A stretch of DNA of 64,000 bases from an uncultured Shewanella sp. (GTDB taxonomy: Bacteria > Pseudomonadota > Gammaproteobacteria > Enterobacterales > Shewanellaceae), in contig NZ_CANMUW010000003.1 in NCBI RefSeq assembly GCF_947501225.1, forward strand, positions 248,001-312,000, in the 5' to 3' direction. Position numbers and translations under genes: made by a program. Positions within the stretch are counted from its first letter, which is position 1. Every line of letters starts with the position of its first letter. This document shows positions 37,344-45,876 of the stretch, piece after piece. The notes under the pieces were generated by a model, which saw only the letters and a list, made by a program, of their open reading frames with translations, was not told where the DNA came from and made no database searches.

Positions 37344-37874
37344 ATGTCTATACTCACGCCAGCGCCACACTCAAGCCCCTATCCAAGAACCTTCTCTCAT
37401 ATCGGTATCTCGGTGCCCGATCTGGAGTCGGCCGTTAAGTTTTATACTGAGGTTCTGGGTTGGTACCTGATCATGGAACCGACGGAAGTTATCGAAGATG
37501 ATAGCGCCATCGGTGAGATGTGTACCGATGTCTTCGGTGCCGGCTGGGAGCGTTTTCGCATCGCTCACCTGTCGACGGGGGACCGTATCGGAGTCGAGCT
37601 GTTTGAGTTTAAAAATCAGGAGAATCCCGAAGATAACTTCGAATACTGGAAGACGGGGATTTTTCATTTCTGTGTTCAGGACCCCAACGTCGAAGAGCTG
37701 GCGGAGAAAATTGTGGCCGCTGGCGGTAAGAGGCGCATGAAAGCCCCCCGTTATTACTATCCCGGAGAGAAGCCTTACCGCATGATCTATATGGAAGATC
37801 CATTCGGTAATATCCTCGAGATCTACAGCCACAGCTATGAACTGCATTACTCAAGCGGTGCCTACAGTGGCTAA
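37344..37874 (+). CDS. VOC family (glyoxalase-like) protein
   Basis: A 176-residue vicinal oxygen chelate protein. Two beta-alpha-beta-beta-beta modules are seen: FSHIGISVPDLESAVKFYTEVLGWY with the first metal-ligand His, and IFHFCVQDPNVEELAEKIVAAGG ... MIYMEDPFGNILEIYSHS with the Glu ligand near the end. The family includes lactoylglutathione lyases and dioxygenases; the exact reaction is not clear. A divergent LysR gene probably controls it. Confidence 0.88.
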   Translation: MSILTPAPHSSPYPRTFSHIGISVPDLESAVKFYTEVLGWYLIMEPTEVIEDDSAIGEMCTDVFGAGWERFRIAHLSTGDRIGVELFEFKNQENPEDNFEYWKTGIFHFCVQDPNVEELAEKIVAAGGKRRMKAPRYYYPGEKPYRMIYMEDPFGNILEIYSHSYELHYSSGAYSG

Positions 37875-37890
37875 ACTTAACTAAAAGAGG

Positions 37891-37915
37891 TCCCGCAAGG
37901 TGCGAAACCTGCGGG
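37891..37915. terminator. Hairpin between convergent VOC and NhaD genes
   Basis: TCCCGC (37891-37896) pairs with GCGGGA (37910-37915), with an inner AGGT/ACCT stem. No clear T run. Confidence 0.5.
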
Positions 37916-37937
37916 ATTACCACTCATGTAAGCTGTA

Positions 37938-39416
37938 TTAAAACAGGGATGCGTTGAGCCAGAGGTGCACCAGAATGCTCGCCACATAACCCAGTGCGAT
38001 GACCGGTGTCCACTTCAGGTGCGCCGCGAAGGTATAGATACCGCGGGCTTGTCCCATCAGGGCAACCCCCGCCGCGCTGCCTATTGAGAGTAAGCTGCCT
38101 CCAACCCCGGCGGTTAAGGTGACCAGTAGCCACTGTCCCAGTCCCATATCCGGATTCATGGTCAACACGGCAAACATCACCGGAATGTTATCTACTATGG
38201 CCGACAGGACGCCGACAGCGATGTTGGCATAGGTGACATCCCAATGGCTATACATGGCCTCAGATACCAGGCTCAGGTAGCCCATGAAGCCCAGCCCTCC
38301 GACGCATAACACTACGCCGTAGAAGAATAGCAGGGTATCCCATTCGGCTCTGGCTATGCGGGTGAAAACATCGAAAGGTACCACCTGTCCCAGGTAGGAA
38401 AGACGTTTCTTATCCTGAGCTATCTCGGCCTGCTTTCGTTTTTTGGCCACCGACTTATCGAAGGTCATACGCAGGAAGTAACCGAAACACTGCAGGAAGC
38501 CGAGCCCCGTCATCATGCCCAGCACCGGCGGCAGCCCCAGAAAGGTATGGGTGCACACAGCGGTGGCTATGGTGAGTAAAAACAGGCCAACGATCCGTTT
38601 TGCACCTCGCTTCACAATGACCTCATCCTCTTGTACCAGCTGGGTACGGTTAACAATGAACAGACTCATTATTGTTGCCGGTATCAGATAATTCACCAGT
38701 GAGGGGATGAAGAGATCGATAAACTGGGCGAAATGTACGACCCCTTTTTGCCATACCATCAGGGTGGTGATGTCGCCGAAGGGGCTAAACGCACCGCCGG
38801 CGTTGGCGGCGATGACAATATTGATGCAGGACAGGGAGATAAATTTATGGTTGATACCGCCAACCTTCATCACCACGGCGCACATAAGCAGGGCCGTGGT
38901 CAGGTTATCGGCGATGGGGGAGATAAAAAAAGCCATAAATCCGGTTAACCAAAACACCGTTCTGAAGCTAAAGCCTCGCCCAACCATCCAGGCTCTCAGA
39001 GCATCAAACAGTCGTCGCTCCTCCATGGCATTGATATAGGTCATGGCAACCAGCAGGAAGAGAAACAGCTCAGCATACTCCAGCAGGTTATGTTTAAAGG
39101 CGGCCTCTGAGAGCTCTGACATACCATGTTGTACATAGATAAAACCGATAATGCCCCAGATAAGTCCGGCAGCGACCAGCACAGGCTTAGACTTACGCAG
39201 GTGGATAACCTCCTCCCCCATCACCAACAGATAGGCCAGCACGAATATCATTATCGAAATATAACCTGCCGAGGTAGCGGTAAGGTCGAGTATCTGCCCG
39301 GAGTTCGCCGGTGAGACGGCGAATACGGATGGGGAAAACAGGACTGCTAAAAAAAGAAGCAACTTGGATAACGGTGTGGCAAGGCTTCTGCCTTCGATTG
39401 GCCGGATGGATTTCAT
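37938..39416 (-). CDS. nhaD: NhaD-type sodium/proton antiporter
   Basis: A 492-residue inner-membrane protein with a signal-like first segment (LLLFLAVLFSPSVFAV) and about 12-13 helices. NhaD features include the ISPIADNLTTALLMCAVVMKVG loop and NIVIAANAGGAFSPFGDITTLMVWQKG, which carry the ion-binding Asp and Asn residues. It exchanges external protons for internal sodium or lithium, as expected of a marine organism. Gene context gives no operon partner. Confidence 0.93.
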   Translation of the reverse strand: MKSIRPIEGRSLATPLSKLLLFLAVLFSPSVFAVSPANSGQILDLTATSAGYISIMIFVLAYLLVMGEEVIHLRKSKPVLVAAGLIWGIIGFIYVQHGMSELSEAAFKHNLLEYAELFLFLLVAMTYINAMEERRLFDALRAWMVGRGFSFRTVFWLTGFMAFFISPIADNLTTALLMCAVVMKVGGINHKFISLSCINIVIAANAGGAFSPFGDITTLMVWQKGVVHFAQFIDLFIPSLVNYLIPATIMSLFIVNRTQLVQEDEVIVKRGAKRIVGLFLLTIATAVCTHTFLGLPPVLGMMTGLGFLQCFGYFLRMTFDKSVAKKRKQAEIAQDKKRLSYLGQVVPFDVFTRIARAEWDTLLFFYGVVLCVGGLGFMGYLSLVSEAMYSHWDVTYANIAVGVLSAIVDNIPVMFAVLTMNPDMGLGQWLLVTLTAGVGGSLLSIGSAAGVALMGQARGIYTFAAHLKWTPVIALGYVASILVHLWLNASLF

Positions 39417-39695
39417 TAACTCTTCTCTATGTCAGATAAGAGAGCAAAATTACCACACCTGCCCCCTATGAAATGTTGATGGTCCTCAAGGTTTACCGCA
39501 TTAACGTTACCTTAATCACGAACTGGTATCAATTTGTCGGCTTTTACGTATCAGAGCCGTTACAACTGAATGACACCTAGATGATAGAACATAAATTTCG
39601 GCTGGATATCAGTATATTGAAAGCGAGCCCGTAATTAAGCTTGGTGATACAGGCTCAAAGCCGTTAAAGTTTGAATTCATCACTCCCACTTCAAA

Positions 39696-39716
39696 CGGGC
39701 TCATAGCATGAGCCCG
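39696..39716. other. Perfect 9-bp hairpin upstream of ppiB
   Basis: CGGGCTCAT (39696-39704), loop AGC, ATGAGCCCG (39708-39716). It lies in the 326-bp gap between nhaD and ppiB, 27 bp before the ppiB start. No other structure or gene was seen in that gap. Confidence 0.5.
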
Positions 39717-39742
39717 ATGATTAACGATAAACGGCAACTGAT

Positions 39743-40237
39743 ATGATTATTTTTACCACCAACTTAGGCGACATCAACATAGAGCTGGATGTTGAGCACG
39801 CTCCGGTCAGTGCGAAGAACTTCCTGAGGTATTGCGAGGAGGGCTTCTTTGAGGGGACTATCTTTCATCGGGTCATCAAGGGCTTCATGGTGCAAGGCGG
39901 TGGCCTGACAGCCGATATGGTTGAGAAGCCGACCCGCGCCGCCATCGTTAACGAGGCCAACCGAGGCTTGAAGAATGTGGTGGGCTCCATCGCCATGGCC
40001 CGCACCGATGCGCCGCACTCAGCCACCGGACAGTTTTTTATTAATCTGGCTGACAACAGCTTTCTGGACCATACCGCGACCACTAATGCGGGTTGGGGTT
40101 ATGCCGTGTTTGGCAAGGTCTGCGCCGGAATGGATGTCGTCAGGAAGATAGAGAGAGTCAAAACCACCAGTGTTGCGGGTCACGACGATGTGCCACGAGA
40201 GCCAATCATTGTTGAGAAGGTTACCCTTGTCGGGTAA
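39743..40237 (+). CDS. ppiB: Peptidyl-prolyl cis-trans isomerase B (cyclophilin)
   Basis: A 164-residue cytoplasmic cyclophilin without a signal peptide. The catalytic Arg is in FHRVIKGFMVQGGG, and the GQFFINLADNSFLDH segment is diagnostic. It speeds proline isomerisation during folding. It converges with pldA downstream. Confidence 0.95.
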   Translation: MIIFTTNLGDINIELDVEHAPVSAKNFLRYCEEGFFEGTIFHRVIKGFMVQGGGLTADMVEKPTRAAIVNEANRGLKNVVGSIAMARTDAPHSATGQFFINLADNSFLDHTATTNAGWGYAVFGKVCAGMDVVRKIERVKTTSVAGHDDVPREPIIVEKVTLVG

Positions 40238-40335
40238 TTGCAGACTTTTTCGTTAGCTTATCGATTCAATAGGTGGTTCTGGACGCCGAGACACCATTGT
40301 GTGATCTCCCGGCTCTGACCTCTAAGAGGGGGGGG

Positions 40336-41229
40336 CTAGAGAATATCGTTAATCGATACGCCTATGCCGATGCGTTGGGTGTGGGCGTTGTAATCGATGA
40401 GGCTCTCACCATAACCATTGAAGTATTGAGTATAGAATCTCAAGTTACCGATTATCGGATAGCTCCATGTCAGCTCTATCGCTCCGTAGTTCGGGGATGA
40501 AAGGTTATTGCGCAGCATCATGGTAAACCTGTGATCGTCCAGGCCATATACGCCTGAGAGTTCGAAGTTACCCATGTAGTCGCCGATATCCGGGTTATCG
40601 TCACCGCGGGGATCCTCCGGATATTCCTTCTCATCTTCAGGAATACGCCACCACACCTTGCCAGCAAGGGCGAAGGGGCCACCATCGAACACCATGGTGC
40701 CATAGATGCGATTCCAACTGCGTGAGCGCCCCTGAGGCTGGCCATTAGATTGATGTACGGCACCGACGCCCCAGAATGAGTTGGTCATGCCGGCTATCTC
40801 CCAGTCGTTATTGAACAACATGAAGATTTCCGGCTCATGGTTGGTTTCACGAAAGGGTGAGGAGATCTCTTTGTTATAGACCTGCCAGTATGACTGGTTA
40901 GTATAGGCGACAAACAGGTGGCCGTTGTCACCGAAGACGTTGTACATCAGTGGAAATTTAAAGCTAATCTGAAACTTGGCCTCGACGTTATCGATAACAG
41001 GGTCAATGCCTAGATGTTCGGACTCATTCAGAAAGGGGTCTATGTTCGGGTTGTCATTATAGGTGGCAAACAGAATATAGTTCACCTTATGGGGGGTGAT
41101 AACGAAGGGAAGCTCCGAGGTTAAGAGTTCATCTTTCAACCTGTTTTCTATCAGGGAATCCTCGGCGTGCACCGTGAGGCTGGTGACGGCCAGGATAACT
41201 AGCATGATGCAGCTGCGGTATATCGTCAT
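40336..41229 (-). CDS. pldA: Outer membrane phospholipase A (OMPLA)
   Basis: A 297-residue barrel with a signal peptide (CIMLVILAVTSLTVHA). The active-site triad is exact: His and Ser in VHQSNGQ two apart, and Asn 12 residues further in RSWNRIYG, the H-x-S...N spacing of E. coli PldA (H142, S144, N156). It hydrolyses phospholipids in the outer leaflet of a disturbed outer membrane. ATG at 41229 gives the cleanest signal peptide; frames starting upstream up to 41295 look like leader extension. Confidence 0.93.
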   Translation of the reverse strand: MTIYRSCIMLVILAVTSLTVHAEDSLIENRLKDELLTSELPFVITPHKVNYILFATYNDNPNIDPFLNESEHLGIDPVIDNVEAKFQISFKFPLMYNVFGDNGHLFVAYTNQSYWQVYNKEISSPFRETNHEPEIFMLFNNDWEIAGMTNSFWGVGAVHQSNGQPQGRSRSWNRIYGTMVFDGGPFALAGKVWWRIPEDEKEYPEDPRGDDNPDIGDYMGNFELSGVYGLDDHRFTMMLRNNLSSPNYGAIELTWSYPIIGNLRFYTQYFNGYGESLIDYNAHTQRIGIGVSINDIL

Positions 41230-41420
41230 TATTGTATCCAACATCTGAGTAACTGTGGGTTTGTTCTGCGTTGATTTGTCACAGACTCGCTTCATTCTTT
41301 ATAAAAAACAAAGCTTATTATTCAACTTTTTAAAAACAAAGGCGGATTATACCCTGTTTAACTAATGTTGGTAGTAAGTATCTTCGGAACTCAGGGTTTC
41401 AGAAACATCAACGTTTGTCG

Positions 41421-41800
41421 TTATACCAATCAGTATAAGAAAGTGATCTACTCAGCGTGTTTTTTGGCAACTATGTTCTTCACTCGTTGCGAACAACATG
41501 GTCTTGTATGTTCCCGACATACTTAAGACTACCCCTCCACTGACCCATAGGGCCTGTGATATTCCTGATATCATTCAGGCATTTCCCACGTCCGTGTGGG
41601 TCAGATGGGAAATGTCTTTAAAGCGTATGGAACGCTTAAGACCATGGAGGTCAGATGTTGCAAATGTCCTTTATGCACGACTATATGGACATAGGAGGTA
41701 GAGTAACGCATTGAGCAGTTATCGAGGAGCAATAAAGGGCCTTGCCTCAAAAGCGCTAAACTCTCGCTGAGCGATCACACCTTTATACTGATTGGTATTA
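41421..41800. mobile_element. MITE-like repeat element with ~36-bp terminal inverted repeats
   Basis: The left end (41421-41457) begins TTATACCAATCAGTATAA and runs on through GTGATC...CTCAGCG. The right end (41765-41800), inverted, reads TAATACCAATCAGTATAA and then GTGATCGCTCAGCG, so about 30 of 36 positions match. The interior has short hairpins with loop ATGGA: AGCGT/ACGCT (41622-41636), GACC/GGTC (41640-41652), CTAT/ATAG (41681-41694, loop ATGGAC), and a longer fold CATTTCCCA...TGGGAAATG. It encodes no transposase. It fills most of the 708-bp gap upstream of pldA. Confidence 0.75.
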
Positions 41801-41937
41801 GATCCGGGTTGGACCTTGTATAGAATACAGGAAAAAGCGCAGTGGCTTGCAGGGGAAGAGCTGAGTTAATAAAGCCGCCCAGCTGTTAATTGAGCTTGAT
41901 CTGTGTGATGAAGGCGAAAAGTTCTCGACCGGATATT

Positions 41938-42837
41938 CTATGAGGTCTTGATGGCGTTAGCTTCCCGGATCCTGTTTCGAATTAATTGAATTATCTGTGG
42001 CATCAGTGAGGTCAAGATCATGCTCGCCATAAGCAGATACTGATGGGGAGTGAAGGATTCGTTGAGCAACACCATACCTGAGACTATGCCCGCGATCGGG
42101 TTGGCGATACCACCAAAGGTGAAATCGACCACAGTCATTTTCTGTAACAGCCAAACATACATGATGTAACCCAATGCCGTATTGAGTCCGGTTATCCATA
42201 GCAGGCCAGCACCATTGGTAGGGCTAAAACCCTGCATCGCGTCGAGATATGCATCCGGTGATAAGAGTGCATGTACCGCTGCAGCAATGGCCAGCAGTAC
42301 GCCACCTATGATCAGCTGCCAGCACAATATACTCCACCAATGAATGCGATCGGCAAGAGACTTGGTGATCGAGCTGCCGATGACAATACATAAAATGGCG
42401 GCGAGCATGGCCACTAATCCAACGGGGCTTAAACTGATAGATCCGGGATCGAACAACAGCCAGGCCAGTGCAATTAATACCAGGCCGAAGAAAGCCTGTA
42501 CTCCGCCAGGGCGGCGCTTGTTGATAAGCCAGTGATAGAGCATGGCGAAGACGGGCACCGAGATCATACCAACACCTGAGATGGCCGATGGCAGAGTTAA
42601 GGCCATCACGAAGATCAAGCTGAAAAACGCCGCGATATTGATCAGTCCTAGTCTGAATAGTACTCCCCACTCAGACTGTTTAGGCATATTCGGTTTGATA
42701 GCCAGAAGCAGCAGCCCTGCAGGCAGGGCTCTCAACGCGCCCAGCAGAAGTGGCGGCCAGTCGGGGAGAGTATATTGAGTCACAGCATAGGTGGTTCCCC
42801 AGAAAAAGGCTGGGATCATGGCCAGTAGAATATTCAT
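41938..42837 (-). CDS. DMT/EamA family exporter
   Basis: A 299-residue membrane protein with ten predicted helices in two EamA repeats (first IPAFFWGTTYAVTQYTLPDWPPLLLGALRALPAGLLLL; second LIIGGVLLAIAAAVHALL...). Such proteins export amino acids, drugs or metabolites; the substrate is unknown. It is divergent from a MarR gene across two operator-like palindromes, so it is probably repressed by it. Confidence 0.9.
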   Translation of the reverse strand: MNILLAMIPAFFWGTTYAVTQYTLPDWPPLLLGALRALPAGLLLLAIKPNMPKQSEWGVLFRLGLINIAAFFSLIFVMALTLPSAISGVGMISVPVFAMLYHWLINKRRPGGVQAFFGLVLIALAWLLFDPGSISLSPVGLVAMLAAILCIVIGSSITKSLADRIHWWSILCWQLIIGGVLLAIAAAVHALLSPDAYLDAMQGFSPTNGAGLLWITGLNTALGYIMYVWLLQKMTVVDFTFGGIANPIAGIVSGMVLLNESFTPHQYLLMASMILTSLMPQIIQLIRNRIREANAIKTS

Positions 42838-42865
42838 GCTGTGTGTCTCAGTTGTGGCTGATAAG

Positions 42866-42883
42866 TATCTTTACGTTAAGATA
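42866..42883. promoter_or_regulatory. MarR-type operator 1
   Basis: TATCTT-TACGTT-AAGATA: perfect 6-bp arms at 42866-42871 and 42878-42883. It lies 29 bp before the DMT start (on the other strand). Confidence 0.65.
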
Positions 42884-42915
42884 TTATTCTGCGCTCAAGG
42901 TTTGACTTTGTAAAG

Positions 42916-42933
42916 TGTCTTTACGTAGAGATA
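42916..42933. promoter_or_regulatory. MarR-type operator 2
   Basis: TGTCTTTACGTAGAGATA; with flanks it reads AAAGTGTCT...AGATACTTT, an imperfect inverted repeat. It is the same motif as operator 1 (TCTTTACGT in both), exactly 50 bp away, about five helical turns. Confidence 0.65.
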
Positions 42934-43002
42934 CTTTGTGTTAAGTTATATTTGTGATGTTAGGAACTAAAGCTGAGATTGAAAACTGAAGGTGTTGACC
43001 GA

Positions 43003-43512
43003 ATGAATGGAACTGACGGCATAGACGGCATAGACAGACTCGTCGCTCAGTGGAGCCGAGAGAAACCCGAACTTGATACGCTGCCGATGGCGTTGATAGG
43101 CAGGCTGATGCGCATAGGTAAACATCTTGAAACCCAGATTGCCGCGTGCCATAAGCGTTACGGTTTGACACTGGGTGAGTTCGATGTGCTGGCGACATTG
43201 AGACGGGCCGGGGGGGAACACTGTTTAACTCCTTCTGAGTTGATTGCCACCATGATGCTGACCTCCGGGGCCATGACTAACCGCCTGGATCGTCTGGAGA
43301 GTAAAGGCTTTATTGTCAGAGTGCACAGCCAGGAGGACAGACGAAGTGTGTCGGTAGCCTTAACCGGAGAGGGGTTAACGCTTATCGATGAGCTGATAGT
43401 CGAGCATGTGAAGGTTCAGCAGGGGCTTATGGCATCGCTTAGTGACGCCGAGAAACCTCTGCTAAATGGACTGCTGAAAACCTGGCTAGCTGAATTCGAG
43501 TCGCAGGAGTAA
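43003..43512 (+). CDS. MarR-family transcriptional regulator
   Basis: A 169-residue protein with a MarR winged helix (residues ~50-140): YGLTLGEFDVLATLRRAG, LTPSELIATMMLTSGAMTNRLDRLE, and the wing HSQEDRRSVSVALTGEG. ATG at 43003 with GAAGGTG upstream was chosen; a TTG at 42979 is less likely. It is divergent from the DMT exporter with two palindromes between, so a local repressor is the simplest view. The N terminus has a short GID repeat from a 9-bp DNA duplication (GGCATAGAC). Confidence 0.9.
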   Translation: MNGTDGIDGIDRLVAQWSREKPELDTLPMALIGRLMRIGKHLETQIAACHKRYGLTLGEFDVLATLRRAGGEHCLTPSELIATMMLTSGAMTNRLDRLESKGFIVRVHSQEDRRSVSVALTGEGLTLIDELIVEHVKVQQGLMASLSDAEKPLLNGLLKTWLAEFESQE

Positions 43513-43740
43513 AGCGAAAACCTTTATCAATCGGCTCTATGGAAAAGCTGCTGGGCCGGTTTAAGGAGCGGGAGAAATAGCCTCTCTTTCCGGATGGAAA
43601 AGTGACTTAGATACGGCTCTGTTTCGGCTGTCACGACCGAAGTTCTCAGTTTCACACTATTTCATTTCCTCCTACCCACATAGCTTAATATATCTGCAAT
43701 AATTCCGGTCGGAAGTCAGTTTAACCCCGGTTATCTCATC

Positions 43741-44805
43741 ATGTCAGTTTTCTCTCCTGCTACACCCTTTGCCAGCTACATCTATCGTCATTTTCGCTCC
43801 ATTCATGCCTTGAAGCTGGCCTTAGCTCTACTCATTGCAGTCATTATCAATGCGTTCTGGTCTCAGCCACACTTCGTCTGGAGTATGGTGACCATAGTGA
43901 TCATCATGATGAGCTTACCTCAGGTCGGTGGTGCGATTGAAAAGTCGATGCAGAGGGCGGTGGGGACATGCATAGGTTCGGCCTATGGCGTCATGCTGGT
44001 ACTTAGTTTTCACAACTACTGGCTGATCATGGGCCTGTTGATACTTGGGGTGAGCCTGATCTGTTTTATGTCGGCGGGCCGATACAGTTATGCCTATCTG
44101 GTGGCGGGCTTTACCATCATCATCGTGATTGGCGATGCGAATCACGATACCTATGAGGCGCTCTGGCGCACGGCAAATATTCTGCTGGGCTGCTTTATCG
44201 CCGTGTTGGTTTCCCTGTTTGTGTTTCCGATAAAGGCTAAGCAGGATTGGCGTTGCCAGCTGGCTCAATCGACGAATATTTTAGCCGTCATTCTGGATAA
44301 GCATTTTACGGCCTCGATGAGAGAACCTTTCGATGCCCGGCCCGAGCTGGAAACTGCAATGAAGGCGGTGCTGACCCAGAAGAAGCTTTTCTTCTCTCTG
44401 GAGTGGGAGAGTAAGACACTTAAGCAATATAAGTCTGTATTGACTCAGCTGGTGAATAAGCAGATCAGGGTGATCACCTTGATGGAGTTGCTGCTTCAGA
44501 CACGCTGGACCGATGAAGATAGTGCCTCCTATGCAAAGATTAACCAAATTGCTTCGATATTGCAGAGCAGCTTATCGGAGTTGTCAGAGTTCCTCATCGG
44601 TCGTCGCGCCGATTTTCCAGCATTGCCGGAAAGAATGGCGATAAATCTTCACCAACAACTGTTGGCATCACTGGACAGGGATGAGCAGCTGGAGTTCGCG
44701 CTGACCGGGTATAGTTGGCTTATCTATCAGTTGGCGAAAACCATTGAGTCTATCTATGAAGAGGTCGATGTTATTCGTCAGGCGTATGAGAGGAGAGGGC
44801 GCTAA
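43741..44805 (+). CDS. FUSC-family inner-membrane protein
   Basis: A 354-residue protein with six N-terminal membrane helices (ALKLALALLIAVIINAFW, MVTIVIIMMSLPQVGGAI, YWLIMGLLILGVSLICFMS and others) and a cytoplasmic C-terminal helical domain. This is the fusaric acid resistance/aromatic acid exporter (YccS/YhfK/AaeB) family layout, here in its half-length form. The substrate is unknown. It stands alone. Confidence 0.85.
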   Translation: MSVFSPATPFASYIYRHFRSIHALKLALALLIAVIINAFWSQPHFVWSMVTIVIIMMSLPQVGGAIEKSMQRAVGTCIGSAYGVMLVLSFHNYWLIMGLLILGVSLICFMSAGRYSYAYLVAGFTIIIVIGDANHDTYEALWRTANILLGCFIAVLVSLFVFPIKAKQDWRCQLAQSTNILAVILDKHFTASMREPFDARPELETAMKAVLTQKKLFFSLEWESKTLKQYKSVLTQLVNKQIRVITLMELLLQTRWTDEDSASYAKINQIASILQSSLSELSEFLIGRRADFPALPERMAINLHQQLLASLDRDEQLEFALTGYSWLIYQLAKTIESIYEEVDVIRQAYERRGR

Positions 44806-45073
44806 CCTGCCCCTCTACAGGCCCGGCGGTGAGTAAGTATAATTCAGAGCATGTTTTATCGTTCGGTATCAGCCTCAGGCTAGTTTTTACTACAGCTTTT
44901 CTGCCCCTTTTGTTCTACTTTGACTGCGCCTTTTTGTGGTTGAGCTAAACTTTAAATGAGATATCCGAAAGCGTGAGCGATCGGATTCTCGTGGTGAATT
45001 TAAATTGTATTAACTCAGGACGATGTTGAGCTAGATGTAGAGCTAATATTTGAACTAACAGAAGGAGGTTGTT

Positions 45074-45535
45074 ATGAAATCATTTTTCCCATCTATTTTT
45101 CATAGGGACGATCCCAGATCGGCAATAGATAATATCTTCAATGACTTTTCCAGGGAGTGGTTATCGAATTGGCCAAATTCCAGGTTGGATAAGCATCATG
45201 TTATCCCGGCCATCGATGTGAAAGAGTACGGTGAATACTTCGAGATAAAGGCCGAGTTACCGGATATGAGTGAGAAAGACATTGAAGTCGATATCCAGGG
45301 CACCTATCTGAGTATCCGTGGTGAAAAGAAATATGAGCAGGAGAGTGATGAAAAAGGTTATCACCTGAGAGAGCGCGCATTTGGGACTTTCCATAGACAG
45401 ATCCCTCTGGGGTTCAGTGTCGATGTAGAACAGGTTACCGCTAAATACGCGAAAGGCGTGTTATCCATACATGTGCCTAAGCCCATTGAGATGCAACATG
45501 ATGTGAAGAAGATAAAGGTAAAATTTGAAGAGTAG
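45074..45535 (+). CDS. Small heat-shock protein (Hsp20 family)
   Basis: A 153-residue protein with an alpha-crystallin domain at residues ~45-150: PAIDVKEYGEYFEIKAELPDMSEKDIEVD, the Arg-containing RGEKKYEQ and the AKYAKGVLSIHVPKP signature. It holds unfolding proteins in a soluble state. The start is well supported by AAGGAGG 8 nt upstream. A terminator follows. I saw no convincing sigma32 promoter. Confidence 0.95.
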   Translation: MKSFFPSIFHRDDPRSAIDNIFNDFSREWLSNWPNSRLDKHHVIPAIDVKEYGEYFEIKAELPDMSEKDIEVDIQGTYLSIRGEKKYEQESDEKGYHLRERAFGTFHRQIPLGFSVDVEQVTAKYAKGVLSIHVPKPIEMQHDVKKIKVKFEE

Positions 45536-45571
45536 CTAGCCGGAAAGCTATGAAGATAAGAGCAAAAAAAT

Positions 45572-45597
45572 GGCGCCCGTGTGGCGCCTTTTTTTTT
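45572..45597 (+). terminator. Intrinsic terminator of the Hsp20 gene
   Basis: GGCGCC (45572-45577), loop CGTGT, GGCGCC (45583-45588), then nine T; an A run precedes it. The rest of the 341-bp gap up to 45877 shows no gene. Confidence 0.92.
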
Positions 45598-45876
45598 GCC
45601 CCGCGAAGCAGGCAAACCTTCGACACCAATCGGTGCAAGCTCTTCACATTGAGTGACTGCTTTTTATACTGGGGTAAAATTCGGATTGGAAACAAAGAGG
45701 TATTTAAATCAGCCGGATAGGTTATTTTTAATGCTCAGCTCACAGAATTTATATTTCCGGAGTTTAGCAATTGTTATGGGGATAGTTCATCTATAAACTA
45801 AGGTAAATTATAAAGTGGTATTTCATATACCTGTTTTACCGCTTATGCCGATAGTTGAGAGCAGGAGCCTGCCAGC

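Noticed and set aside
41498..41701. 67-codon frame
   Set aside because: It lies wholly inside the MITE-like element and reads through its hairpins.
44930..44975. GGTTGAGCT...GATATCC as a sigma32 promoter for the Hsp20 gene
   Set aside because: The -10 part lacks the CCCCAT core, so the match is too weak.
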